A DNA stretch of 37,574 nt, from contig DVIC01000026.1 in NCBI GenBank assembly GCA_018711545.1, forward strand, positions 1-37,574. The letters run 5' to 3'. Both the position numbers and the translations under genes were made by a program. This document shows positions 15,524 to 23,514 of this stretch, one piece after another. How positions within the stretch are numbered: position 1 is the stretch's first letter; each line of letters opens with the position of its first letter. The stretch is from Fimenecus stercoravium (lineage in GTDB: Bacteria; Bacillota; Clostridia; Oscillospirales; Acutalibacteraceae). The notes under the pieces were generated by a model. It saw only the letters and a list, made by a program, of their open reading frames with translations, did not search any database and was not told the origin of the DNA.

Positions 15524-15997
15524 TTACAGCTCGTTGATGATCAAAATCGAGATGACCACGCCGAACAGCGCGATGGATTCGCCGAGCGCCACGAAGATCA
15601 GGGATTTACCGAAGGATTTCGGGTTCTCAGCGGTTGCCGCGATTGCCGCGGGGGCTGCTGCCGCCAGCGCGATACCGCCGCCGATGCCCGCAAGACCCGT
15701 TACGAGGCCTGCTGCCAAAAGCCCGAGGCCTTTTGAGGATTCCCCGGCGGTCGCATCCGCCTGCGCGGCGGTCTGCTCGGTCTGCGCGGTGTCCGTCGCC
15801 GTATTTGTATCCGAAGCAGCAAACACGTTAAACGAAAGCACCGACAAAAGCACCACCAGCACGCCGAAAACGGCAAGGTTCATACCCATTGCGCGTTTCG
15901 CGGACTTTCCCTGATTGCGTTTGCGCAGGGCGATGAAAGCGGTCGCCAGCAGCGCCATGGGTGCAACGATCAACAAGACATAGAAAAATGCGGTCAT
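15524..15997 (-). CDS. ntpK: V-type ATPase subunit K (membrane rotor ring)
   Basis: This is the proteolipid that forms the ion-carrying ring. The 157 residues comprise two N-terminal hydrophobic segments (about 3-24 and 40-61), a 27-residue Thr/Ala/Gln-rich linker, then the conserved hairpin: a glycine-rich helix (GLAGIGGGIALAAAAPAAIAA, about 100-120) and an outer helix with the ion-binding Glu140 (FVALGESIALFGVVI). There is only one membrane carboxylate, because the first segment pair lacks one. The usual helix-1 glutamine of well-studied Na+ rings is not evident, so ion choice is open. The ATG at 15997 follows GGGAGGAA. Confidence 0.9.
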   Translation of the reverse strand: MTAFFYVLLIVAPMALLATAFIALRKRNQGKSAKRAMGMNLAVFGVLVVLLSVLSFNVFAASDTNTATDTAQTEQTAAQADATAGESSKGLGLLAAGLVTGLAGIGGGIALAAAAPAAIAATAENPKSFGKSLIFVALGESIALFGVVISILIINEL

Positions 15998-16015
15998 AAC
16001 AGATTCCTCCCGAAA

Positions 16016-17956
16016 TCAATTTGTATGGATTTGTTTGTGCAGGGTAACGGGTGTAAAAGGTTTGCCGTCGCCCTCGTAAAAACGGCTGAACATTTCGTAA
16101 TATTCAAGACGCAGCACCTGGATGCCCGTCAAAAGCCCTTCAAGCACGATCACCAGCGCGTTGCCGAGGATGATGACAAACAGGTTTTCGCTCTCGCCCG
16201 CAAGCGAGAATACGACCATCATCATGCCTGCATGCACCAGCACATACGCGCCGACGCGCAGGAAAGACAGGGTATTGGAAAGGTAAGAAAGGATGTATTC
16301 GATGAGTTCAAAGAAATTCTGCAGCAGAAAATCCGGTACGCTCTCGGGCTTCCAATCGGGGTGCTTATCGACGATGCCGATGGGGATCTCCTTGATATAC
16401 AGGAGCACCGCCGAAATGCCCAGCAGCACGCCGCAGACATTCGTGGGGATCGGCGCCGGGCCGCCCATAAAGCCGGAGGCAAGGTTGACGCCCATGAGAT
16501 ACAGCACAATGCCTGCAAGCCCGTTTTGGCTGAAAAGCGCTTCGCCGAACTGCCGGCGCTTCAGGCTTGCATATATGTGGATGAGCATTGCGCAGACCAT
16601 GAGGAACACGCCGATGCCGATGGCAATGAGCAGCACGGTATTGATGCTGTCCATAACGGAAAACGGCTTGCCGCTCCATCCGAGGGCGTGGTACACAGGG
16701 TCGAGCATTTCCTCAAACCCGAACACGCTGCCGAACAAAAATCCGAACACGGCCGACGAAAGCCCGCAGGGGATCAAAATTTTGCCGAGCTCCATTTTTT
16801 TGAGCTTCCACATAAGGAAGCCCGCAAGGCTCACCACAAGCCCCTGCCCGAGGTCGCCGAACATGATGCCGAACAATATGGTATACGTCACGGCGACAAA
16901 CGGCGTCACATCCACGTCGCTGCGGCCGGGCGAGCCGTACATTTCAATATAATAACGGTACGGGGAAACAAGCGCTCTGTACAGCGGCCCGCGCTGTTTA
17001 TATTGAACGGGGATCGAAACTTTCTCGCTCTTCGGCGGTTCTTCCACCTCCGCAGAGACATCCTTGATCGTATCGATGCGTTCGGAAAGCCCGCGCACGC
17101 GGCTTTCGGGCACAAAGCCCACAAGCATAAAATTCTTTTCATTGTGCAGAGCATAGCTGCGCAGCGAAAACACCGCGTTTTGCCGAAGAAGCTTCGTATA
17201 CAGCAGGTTGCAGTGCGCTTCTTCTTCTTTCCAGAACGCACGCAGATGGTCTTCGTTCTCGGAAATCTGCCCGTCGAGGATCGCGATGCTTTTGCGAATT
17301 TCGGCGAGCACCTCATCCACCGTGCCGGCTGCGCCGGGAACGGAAAACGGTTCAAACAGCAGAAAGGCAAAAATACCGTCCACTTCATCAAGCTTATCGA
17401 CCGGGGCAAAGTACACACCCCAATAATCGGTCTTGTCCTCCGAACACGGACAGAACAGCAAATAGGGGTAATCGCGGAACACTGTATTCAGCCGTGCGAG
17501 GCTCTCTTTCGGCATATGCCCGAAGCGCACCTTGATGAACTCACATGCGGAAATGCTGTCCAAGTCGAGGTCCAGCCCCGCGAAATGCGAATACTTGCGG
17601 ATGCCGTCCTCACAAACCTCTTTCTGCTCGGTCAAAATACGGCGCGTTTCCAAAAGCTGGGAAGCGCGTTTTTCCACCGTGCGGATATAGTCGTCATCCG
17701 CGTCATCGGACACCGTTTCGGATGCAGTCTGCTCTTCCAGCGGAAACCCGAGCGAGGCCGCAAAATCCGTGAGCGCCGTGATTTTTTGCGTGTAGGGGTT
17801 CTCCTCCGAAAACGGAAGAAAGCCCATGGAGGAGGAAATATAATTCGATGCGGCATCCGGCTGGAAGCTCTCGCTTTCGCACAGCACCTCGCTGACTGCG
17901 GCAAGCTGACCGAGCGTGCCGCTGATCTTCATCAGCTTCATTCTTTCAATCGCCAT
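16016..17956 (-). CDS. ntpI: V-type ATPase subunit I (membrane stator)
   Basis: This is the 646-residue homologue of eukaryotic subunit a: a cytoplasmic half (1 to about 345) that docks the peripheral stalks and a membrane half that forms the ion half-channels. Visible landmarks are IKVRFGHMP (141-149), YFAP (182-185), the switch at VDVTPFVAVTYTILFGIMFGDLGQG into the membrane domain, several later membrane helices, and NTLSFLRVGAYVLVHAG with the likely essential Arg567 facing the ring glutamate. The ATG at 17956 follows AAAGGAGA. The gene immediately upstream encodes a collinear copy of its cytoplasmic half. Confidence 0.93.
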   Translation of the reverse strand: MAIERMKLMKISGTLGQLAAVSEVLCESESFQPDAASNYISSSMGFLPFSEENPYTQKITALTDFAASLGFPLEEQTASETVSDDADDDYIRTVEKRASQLLETRRILTEQKEVCEDGIRKYSHFAGLDLDLDSISACEFIKVRFGHMPKESLARLNTVFRDYPYLLFCPCSEDKTDYWGVYFAPVDKLDEVDGIFAFLLFEPFSVPGAAGTVDEVLAEIRKSIAILDGQISENEDHLRAFWKEEEAHCNLLYTKLLRQNAVFSLRSYALHNEKNFMLVGFVPESRVRGLSERIDTIKDVSAEVEEPPKSEKVSIPVQYKQRGPLYRALVSPYRYYIEMYGSPGRSDVDVTPFVAVTYTILFGIMFGDLGQGLVVSLAGFLMWKLKKMELGKILIPCGLSSAVFGFLFGSVFGFEEMLDPVYHALGWSGKPFSVMDSINTVLLIAIGIGVFLMVCAMLIHIYASLKRRQFGEALFSQNGLAGIVLYLMGVNLASGFMGGPAPIPTNVCGVLLGISAVLLYIKEIPIGIVDKHPDWKPESVPDFLLQNFFELIEYILSYLSNTLSFLRVGAYVLVHAGMMMVVFSLAGESENLFVIILGNALVIVLEGLLTGIQVLRLEYYEMFSRFYEGDGKPFTPVTLHKQIHTN

Positions 17957-17997
17957 GGTATCTCCTTTTCCTTAGAAGATTTTTTTGCGGGGAAAGA

Positions 17998-18945
17998 TCA
18001 GGCCGTCGCAAAACGCTGCTTGACGCAGCCCTTTCGGATCACATAGACTTGTTTGCTGTTTTCCAGAACAGCGTACAGCTCCCGCAGCCGTTCTTCGGGC
18101 AGCAGCCCGGTCAGGATGTAGGAGCCCTTGCAGCACGTCGCATAGGCTTTCAGCGCAAACAGCGACTCTGCCCCGGCAAGCGCGGCATACAGCGCACGGA
18201 CGGTCTCCTCTTCTTTTGCAAAGAACCGTTCCAGGCGCTGCTCGACGTCGGAAAGCTCCGTCTCTAAGATGTGCAGGCTTCGTTCAAATTCCGTGCCGAT
18301 CTCGGCGGTATTGCCTGATAACGAAGGTATGGCAAGCGACTCAAACAAAAGAGAGGCAAAGATCGCATCGATCCGCTGCGCCATATCGCGCGGCGCAAAA
18401 TACATTCCGAAGATCTCGCCGCCGTCCGAAAAAGATGGGAAAAACTCTACATACGGATTGTCTGCATACAGCGCGCGCATACGCTCGTAGCTTTCCGCGG
18501 GCATATGCCCGAATCGAACGCGGATGAACGTGCATTCCGCAATATCCTGCATGTCTACAGTCAAATCGCCGAACAGCTCCAGCTTTTTTTGCCCCTGTCG
18601 GCAGGCGTCCTCCTGCTCTTGCAGCTGTGTTTTCTCTTTTTGAAGCGTTCGGCAGGTTTTATAAAGCGCCTCGGCTTTTTCGTGCCAGTCTTCCGGCAGA
18701 GCCGCATGGATGTCGGCTTCGGGAAGCGGTTTCCCGGCGACATCCAGCACAAAGCGCAGATGCGAGAGCGTATGCGTATACGGGCTGTCGCCGCCGCTCT
18801 TTTTCTCCATGCCGTGATATGCCGATGTCGGCGTTTCGGTATCAAACTGCGGCCGGAAGCCGTATTGCTTCAAAGCTCTGCAAACCGCATCCATTTCTTC
18901 CGAAGCGATCAGGAGCCTGAGGACCGCAAATTTTCGTTTTCTCAT
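17998..18945 (-). CDS. Soluble paralogue of the subunit I cytoplasmic domain
   Basis: This 315-residue protein aligns residue for residue with the first 300 or so residues of the neighbouring subunit I. IRVRFGHMP falls at 141-149 in both (IKVRFGHMP there), YFAP at 182-185, LLFE at 199-202, and a G-x-x-PE turn at 280-284. It stops where subunit I continues into its membrane half, and it has no hydrophobic segment. The ATG at 18945 follows AAAGGAAGG by six bases; a start six codons earlier is less likely. It lies between subunits C and I, so it was probably made by duplication. It may form a second stalk anchor or modulate assembly; that role is inference. Confidence 0.85.
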   Translation of the reverse strand: MRKRKFAVLRLLIASEEMDAVCRALKQYGFRPQFDTETPTSAYHGMEKKSGGDSPYTHTLSHLRFVLDVAGKPLPEADIHAALPEDWHEKAEALYKTCRTLQKEKTQLQEQEDACRQGQKKLELFGDLTVDMQDIAECTFIRVRFGHMPAESYERMRALYADNPYVEFFPSFSDGGEIFGMYFAPRDMAQRIDAIFASLLFESLAIPSLSGNTAEIGTEFERSLHILETELSDVEQRLERFFAKEEETVRALYAALAGAESLFALKAYATCCKGSYILTGLLPEERLRELYAVLENSKQVYVIRKGCVKQRFATA

Positions 18946-18972
18946 GGAAAGCCTTCCTTTCACACAGGCCCG

Positions 18973-20040
18973 TTACGTTTCGGACGCGCGCACATTCTCT
19001 TTTGTCACCAGAAACGCGGCGATCTCTTCGGGCGGAAGCCCGTATCGGATCCCCTCCGAAATGTGGATCAGATTGGTCATTTCATTTTGCTGGATGCCGA
19101 CAAAGCTGATGAGCACGACCTGCGGAATGGTGGAATAACGAAGCTGGTGTATGTGGGCGCGAAGCATAGCTTCGTTCGTTTTATGCTCGATAACGCCCGC
19201 CTTGAAAAGCCCGGGCAGCTTACCGTAAGCCGACCGCTTGAGCACCTGTGTGAGCGCAGCCGCATCCTTGCACTCGAGCAGGGCGGTGCGCTCGCTTTGC
19301 GTAAAGGCGGTCACCGTGTTGGAAAGCACGCCCGTGCGGCGCGCATCCGCATCCGGATAATATGTCTTCATGCGGTACAGGCTTTCAACGGTCTTCATAT
19401 CCGCGCGCATGCGCAGGTTTTCAAGCAGCGCGCTGCGCGTTTCTCCCGAATAGTTATCTTGAATCAACTGCTCGGTGCGTGTGTTCACACATTCATCTAC
19501 CAAAAGTTCAAGCGCACGCACCGAAAACGGCGCCCCGGCACGAAAACCATCCAGCAGGCGGTTATACGGCGTACCGTCCAGCGCGGCGTCCAGTTCATCC
19601 AAATCGCGCGCACGAAACAGCGCTTGCTCGTTAAGCTGAGAGTTCTCGCGATAAAAGGCGGGCACGAACTGCAAGGACTCGCCGACCCCCTCGGAGCCGA
19701 GATATTCGGCGCAGGTGATCAGCAGCTCGGCATCGTAATCCATAATAAGCGCCCGATACAGGCTGCCGCCGAGCGCCTTTTCCGCCGCGGCAAGCGACGC
19801 GATGCGGGTCATCGTATATTTGCGCAGCAGCGCTTCGAACCGTGCGCGCTGGATGCGCACACGCGCTAAATCGCCGAACACCGACGCATACGCCGTGTGG
19901 TCGCGCAAGAAAGCGGCAAGCTCCGCTATGCTGCGGCAGCCGAGCATTTCCCGATATATGTCGGCGCCGAGAATATCCCCGTACATCGCATGCGCCTTTG
20001 CCGTAAGCGCGCCTGCGGAAAGCGAAGCGATTTTTTTCAT
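18973..20040 (-). CDS. ntpC: V-type ATPase subunit C
   Basis: Subunit C (d in eukaryotes) is the socket joining the central stalk to the membrane ring. The 355-residue, mostly helical protein shows the three-fold repeat texture of the family, with AKAHAMYGDILGADIYREMLGC near the start, YDAELLITCAEYL, and LISFVGIQQNEMTNLIHISEGIRYGLPPEEI near the end. The last is the conserved sequence that binds the rotor in relatives. The ATG at 20040 follows AAAAGGAGG; an upstream in-frame TTG is not needed. It lies 37 bases after the G/H subunit. Confidence 0.88.
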   Translation of the reverse strand: MKKIASLSAGALTAKAHAMYGDILGADIYREMLGCRSIAELAAFLRDHTAYASVFGDLARVRIQRARFEALLRKYTMTRIASLAAAEKALGGSLYRALIMDYDAELLITCAEYLGSEGVGESLQFVPAFYRENSQLNEQALFRARDLDELDAALDGTPYNRLLDGFRAGAPFSVRALELLVDECVNTRTEQLIQDNYSGETRSALLENLRMRADMKTVESLYRMKTYYPDADARRTGVLSNTVTAFTQSERTALLECKDAAALTQVLKRSAYGKLPGLFKAGVIEHKTNEAMLRAHIHQLRYSTIPQVVLISFVGIQQNEMTNLIHISEGIRYGLPPEEIAAFLVTKENVRASET

Positions 20041-20077
20041 GCGCCGAACCTCCTTTTCCGGGTACAAACGTCCGTTT

Positions 20078-20392
20078 TTATTCGCCTTTGATCACCGCAG
20101 AGAACAGTGCGTCCTCCCACGCGGCATGTCCGGCGTTATACCGTTCTTCCAAACGCGCGGCAAGGTTTTTTTCTCTTTCCGAGATGGCGCGGCTTTGCAC
20201 CTCGAGCTTTTGCTGCTTGGTCTTGCGTGCACGGTCGATCTCTTCGTGCGCACGCGCGGTATTTTCAGCGTCGATCGCCTGCTTTTGCGAAGCAAGCGCT
20301 TTGGTCAATGCCTCGCGGCGCTCGCGCGCCTGCTCCACGCGCTCGCGCGCGGCGCGGTCTGCTTCGACGATCATGTTCAGCGCGTTTTCCAT
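20078..20392 (-). CDS. V-type ATPase G/H-like peripheral stalk subunit
   Basis: A 104-residue, highly charged coiled coil (ADRAARERVEQARERREALT through IDRARKTKQQKLEVQ), typical of the G/H stator partner of subunit E (called NtpF in E. hirae). These proteins vary in sequence, so assignment rests on length, composition and place as first gene of the operon. The ATG at 20392 follows GGAGGG by six bases. The longer upstream frame includes the promoter and is not coding. Confidence 0.8.
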   Translation of the reverse strand: MENALNMIVEADRAARERVEQARERREALTKALASQKQAIDAENTARAHEEIDRARKTKQQKLEVQSRAISEREKNLAARLEERYNAGHAAWEDALFSAVIKGE

Positions 20393-20428
20393 GAAAAGCC
20401 CTCCGACCAACTGTTTTATTAAGAACTG

Positions 20429-20457
20429 ATTGTAGCACTTTTTTGCACAAAGTACAA
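20429..20457 (-). promoter_or_regulatory. Promoter of the V-ATPase operon
   Basis: On the minus strand TTGTAC (gtacaa, 20452-20457) and TACAAT (attgta, 20429-20434) are 17 bases apart, about 37 bases before the first gene. No other promoter is evident inside the operon. Confidence 0.75.
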
Positions 20458-20583
20458 CGGTATTTTGTGAAAACAAATCCTGTTTTTTTCGGCGGTTTTG
20501 TGTATTTTGTTTGAAAACGGTATGATGCGGTACTTTTCTCCTGTTATGCCCCTGACCTACGCCTGTTTTTTTGTTGTGCCCCA

Positions 20584-20612
20584 TTGTTTTTCATAAAAAA
20601 ATATGATACGAT
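20584..20612 (+). promoter_or_regulatory. Candidate promoter of the GH13 glucosidase gene
   Basis: TTGTTT (20584-20589) and TACGAT (20607-20612) with 17-base spacing lie about 33 bases before the start codon. The match is moderate. The 252-bp gap between the V-ATPase operon and this gene shows no other gene. Confidence 0.45.
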
Positions 20613-20644
20613 ATAGAAAATTCAGGCAAAAAGGAGAGAACGAC

Positions 20645-22315
20645 ATGTCGGATTGGTACAAAGAGGCGGTCATTTATCAGATTTGGCCGCGCTCGTTCAA
20701 GGACGGCAACGGCGACGGTATCGGCGACCTTTGGGGCGTGCTTGAAAAGCTCGATTACATCAAAAGCCTTGGCGCTACCGCCATTTGGTTTTCGCCGCTG
20801 TACCCTTCGCCGAACGCGGATTACGGCTATGACATTGCAGACTATAAAAACATCTCGCCCGACTACGGCGACCTGGATCTGTTCAAGCAGGTGCTTGACG
20901 GCGCACACGAGCGCGGGATGAAGGTCATTATGGATCTGGTCGTCAACCACACCTCCGACGAGCACATGTGGTTCCGGGAAAGCCGCAAGGGCGGCGACGA
21001 CAACCCCTACCGCGACTATTACATCTGGCGCAAAGGCAAGGGCAAGGACGGCAAAAAGCCGCCGAACAACTGGCTTTCCACCTTTGAGGGCGGCGCTTGG
21101 GAATACGACGACGTGCGCGGGGAATATTATCTGCACGTTTTCGCCAAAAAGCAGCCCGACCTGAACATGGACAATCCAAAGGTGCGTGAAGAAGTCAAAA
21201 ACATCATGCGCTTTTGGCTCGACATGGGCGTAGACGGCTTCCGTGAGGACGTCATCACCTTTATCTCCAAGCGCGAGGGACTGCCCAACGGCTTCCCGCT
21301 GCCCATCGCCACGGGTATTGAACACTACAACAAAGGACCGCATATCCACGAGTACCTCTCGGAATTCCGCCGCGACATCTGTAAGGACTACGACTGCTTT
21401 ATGGTCGGCGAGTCGCCCATGACGAATTCCAAGGACGCGCTGGCGTTCACCTCAGGGCCGAACCGTGAGCTTGACATGATGATCAGCTTCGACCACATGC
21501 AGGCGGACTGCTTTATGACCGACACCATTGCCATGCCCTTCAGCCTGCGCAAAATGAAAAAGGCGTTCACACACTGGCAGGAGGATCTGTACGGCAAATC
21601 CTGGAACGCGCTGTATTTAGAGAACCACGATCACCCGCGCATCATCAGCCGCTACGGCAGTGAAAAGTTCCGCAAGGAAAGCGGCAAGATGCTCGCGACC
21701 ATGTGCTATTTCCAATGCGGCACGCCCTTTATCTATCAGGGGCAGGAGATCGGGATGATCAACAACCATCTCGATGACATCCACAAATTCAAGGACGTTG
21801 TAACCTTCAACAACGAGCGCCTGTTCAAGAAATTCGGCTTTTCCGATGCAAAATATCTTGAGATCGCCAACCGCACCAGCCGTGAGAATGCACGCACGCC
21901 CGTGCAGTGGGATTCGAGCCCATACGCAGGCTTTTCGCCCGTCGAGCCGTGGTTCGGCGTTGCGCCCAGCTACAAGGAGATCAATGTCAAGGAAGCCGAG
22001 CACGACAAGGATTCCATCCTCCACTACTACCGCAAGCTTCTGAAGATCCGGCAGTCGAGCAAGCTGTTTATCTACGGCAGCTACCGCGAGCACTGCCCCG
22101 AAAGCAAGGATTTCTATTGCTATGAACGCAATTACGAAGGGCAAAAGGCGCTGATCATCTGCTCGTTTGCAGAGGAGACCCGGACTTTCCGCGCGCCGGA
22201 GGGCTTTGACCTCACGGAAGGCAAGCTGCTTTTGTGCAACTACAAGGACGCCCCGGCAAAGCCGAACATCTGCGCCATGCGGCCGTATGAAGCGCGGGTA
22301 TATCTGTACGAATAA
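20645..22315 (+). CDS. GH13 alpha-glucosidase / oligo-1,6-glucosidase
   Basis: A cytoplasmic retaining alpha-glucosidase of glycoside hydrolase family 13, most like subfamily 31, of 556 residues (family about 555-570). The (beta/alpha)8 motifs are visible: NHTSDEH (101-107), the nucleophile Asp202 in VDGFREDVI, acid/base Glu256 in MVGESP, and the transition-state residue Asp329 in LENHDHPR, with YQIWPRSFKDGNGDG at the N-terminus. Val203 after the nucleophile is the residue associated with alpha-1,6 (isomaltose-type) preference; Ala or Thr is usual in maltases. The ATG at 20645 follows AGGAGAG. No signal peptide, transporter or other sugar gene is next to it. Confidence 0.9.
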   Translation: MSDWYKEAVIYQIWPRSFKDGNGDGIGDLWGVLEKLDYIKSLGATAIWFSPLYPSPNADYGYDIADYKNISPDYGDLDLFKQVLDGAHERGMKVIMDLVVNHTSDEHMWFRESRKGGDDNPYRDYYIWRKGKGKDGKKPPNNWLSTFEGGAWEYDDVRGEYYLHVFAKKQPDLNMDNPKVREEVKNIMRFWLDMGVDGFREDVITFISKREGLPNGFPLPIATGIEHYNKGPHIHEYLSEFRRDICKDYDCFMVGESPMTNSKDALAFTSGPNRELDMMISFDHMQADCFMTDTIAMPFSLRKMKKAFTHWQEDLYGKSWNALYLENHDHPRIISRYGSEKFRKESGKMLATMCYFQCGTPFIYQGQEIGMINNHLDDIHKFKDVVTFNNERLFKKFGFSDAKYLEIANRTSRENARTPVQWDSSPYAGFSPVEPWFGVAPSYKEINVKEAEHDKDSILHYYRKLLKIRQSSKLFIYGSYREHCPESKDFYCYERNYEGQKALIICSFAEETRTFRAPEGFDLTEGKLLLCNYKDAPAKPNICAMRPYEARVYLYE

Positions 22316-22339
22316 GCTGCGTAAAATCTTACATTGCAC

Positions 22340-22380
22340 AAGATCCCCGAATCGGACGAATCCGCTTCGGGGATCTTTCA
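22340..22380. terminator. Bidirectional terminator between GH13 and trmL
   Basis: A perfect 12-bp stem AAGATCCCCGAA (22340-22351) / TTCGGGGATCTT (22366-22377) lies between the convergent genes. The distal T residues overlap the trmL stop region. Confidence 0.8.
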
Positions 22381-22905
22381 ATCTTCATACTCGCGCAAAT
22401 GCCCCTCGCACAAAAGCGCGGGGAAACCCCACTGCCGCAGCACCTCATAGACGGCGACGGCCACGGTGTTCGAGAGGTTCAGACTGCGGGCGCGCGCGTC
22501 GTCGAGCATGGGCAGCCGCGCGCAAAACGCGGGGTTTTCATGCAGCAGCCATTCGGGCAGGCCTTTCGTCTCCTTGCCGAAAAACAGATATGCATTTTCG
22601 GGATACCGCAGATCGGAATACACGTGCTTGCCCTTTGTGGTAAAGAAAAAGAAATTGTCCTTTTGCGGCGTTTTTTCCAGAAAATCCCGCAGGCTGTCAT
22701 AATAGGTGATGTCCAACAGCCGCCAATAGTCTAACCCGGCGCGCTTGAGCTTGCGATCGTCTACAGTAAAGCCCATGGGACCGACCAGATGCAGCCGCGC
22801 GCCCGTCGCCGCACAGGTGCGCGCGATATTGCCCGTGTTCTGCGGGATCTCGGGCTCGACCAACACAATGTTTAACGCCATATTTTTGTGCCGTAACGTT
22901 TCCAC
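22378..22905 (-). CDS. trmL: tRNA (cytidine/uridine-34 2'-O)-methyltransferase TrmL
   Basis: This SPOUT-class enzyme 2'-O-methylates the wobble base of tRNA-Leu isoacceptors using SAM. The family pattern is clear: ALNIVLVEPEIPQNTGNIAR near the start, CAATGARLHLVGPMGF, LKRAGLDYW, the knot motifs FFGKETKGLP and SLNLSNTVAVAVYEVLRQ. The GTG at 22905 has AAAAGGAG just upstream and gives 175 residues; the conserved ATG at 22881 (MALNIV, 167 residues) lacks a ribosome site, so the GTG is preferred but either is possible. Confidence 0.9.
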   Translation of the reverse strand: METLRHKNMALNIVLVEPEIPQNTGNIARTCAATGARLHLVGPMGFTVDDRKLKRAGLDYWRLLDITYYDSLRDFLEKTPQKDNFFFFTTKGKHVYSDLRYPENAYLFFGKETKGLPEWLLHENPAFCARLPMLDDARARSLNLSNTVAVAVYEVLRQWGFPALLCEGHLREYED

Positions 22906-23007
22906 GGCTCTCCTTTTGCAGATTCTGCCGCATATTCTACCAGCTTTTTCGGGAAAAGTAAAGCCGGACGGGTTTTGGACAACGCACTTTCTTTTTTGCT
23001 TTTTATG

Positions 23008-23036
23008 TTGCATTTTATAACATTTTGTATTACAAT
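23008..23036 (+). promoter_or_regulatory. Strong promoter ahead of a short transcript
   Basis: TTGCAT (23008-23013) and TACAAT (23031-23036) are exactly 17 bases apart. The nearest gene start is over 220 bases downstream and a terminator intervenes, so the promoter appears to serve a short RNA. Confidence 0.65.
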
Positions 23037-23042
23037 AGATAT

Positions 23043-23125
23043 ATCCCCTCTCTTTTACCCGGGTCGTACCTTCCCCGGGTGCTTGACTGCCCGCCTGAAC
23101 CGCACAGGCGGGCAGGTTTTTTATT
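23043..23125 (+). ncRNA. Possible short non-coding RNA (about 80 nt)
   Basis: Between the promoter and a classical terminator lie about 80 bases with no start codon and ribosome site. A first hairpin, ACCCGGG/CCCGGGT around a ten-base loop (about 23067-23090), is followed by an 11-bp stem CTGCCCGCCTG / CAGGCGGGCAG and GTTTTTTATTTT. This could be a small regulatory RNA, or a terminated leader for the small gene at 23262. No known RNA family was recognised. Confidence 0.45.
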
Positions 23126-23126
23126 T
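23087..23126 (+). terminator. Terminator of the short transcript
   Basis: An 11-bp perfect stem CTGCCCGCCTG / CAGGCGGGCAG with a seven-base loop is followed by GTTTTTTATTTT, a strong U tract on the plus strand. Confidence 0.85.
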
Positions 23127-23261
23127 TGTAAAATTTTCCGATGCAGCAGTTTTTTGCGCGGCTAAACCGAATTTTCATGTGCAAACTATAAACAGCCCGC
23201 ATTTATAAATTTGATTTTGCACACACGAGCGCGGGCGACACACGCAAAAGGAGGAACAGCG

Positions 23262-23447
23262 ATGAACAATTCCATGAATTCCGCCATGAAGGCCGTCGGT
23301 GTGAGCCTGGCGGTCGGCAGTGCCGTGGCGATGGTCAGCGGCATGGTCAAAAGCGGCTCGACCAAGCGCAAGGCGAAAAAAACGGCGAAAAAGGCCGTCA
23401 ACACATTTTCGAATCTTGTGGACAATATGCATGCTATAATGAAGTGA
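23262..23447 (+). CDS. Small protein with hydrophobic helix and basic tail
   Basis: No named family recognised. The 61-residue product has an N-terminal Asn/Met-rich cap, a short hydrophobic stretch with small residues (AVGVSLAVGSAVAMVSGMV, about 11-29), a strongly basic segment (KRKAKKTAKKAV) and an amphipathic end. That pattern suits a membrane-attached or membrane-inserted peptide. The ATG at 23262 follows AAAAGGAGGAAC, a near-perfect ribosome site, which supports a real gene. It is 67 bases before the PdaA-like gene and probably co-transcribed. The 356-bp stretch before it holds the short RNA and no other gene. Confidence 0.7.
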   Translation: MNNSMNSAMKAVGVSLAVGSAVAMVSGMVKSGSTKRKAKKTAKKAVNTFSNLVDNMHAIMK

Positions 23448-23462
23448 CAGCAGCTTTACAAG

Positions 23463-23491
23463 CAGCCCGCCGGAAACAATCTCGGGCTGCC
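23463..23491 (+). other. Stem-loop between the small gene and the deacetylase gene
   Basis: GCAGCCCG (23463-23470) pairs perfectly with CGGGCTGC (23484-23491) around 13 bases. No T run follows, so it is not a standard terminator. It ends 10 bases before the AGGTGGTG ribosome site of the next gene and may affect mRNA processing or translation. Confidence 0.45.
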
Positions 23492-23514
23492 GAACAACAG
23501 GTGGTGAAAGCCCC

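Noticed and set aside
16025..18046. 673-codon plus-strand frame opposite subunit I
   Set aside because: It is antisense to a clearly recognised V-ATPase subunit and its paralogue, is rich in His/Arg/Gln shadow codons, and has no ribosome site or domain.
20393..20584. N-terminal extension of the first V-ATPase subunit
   Set aside because: The extension contains the operon promoter (20429-20457) and low-complexity sequence; the ATG at 20392 has a good ribosome site.
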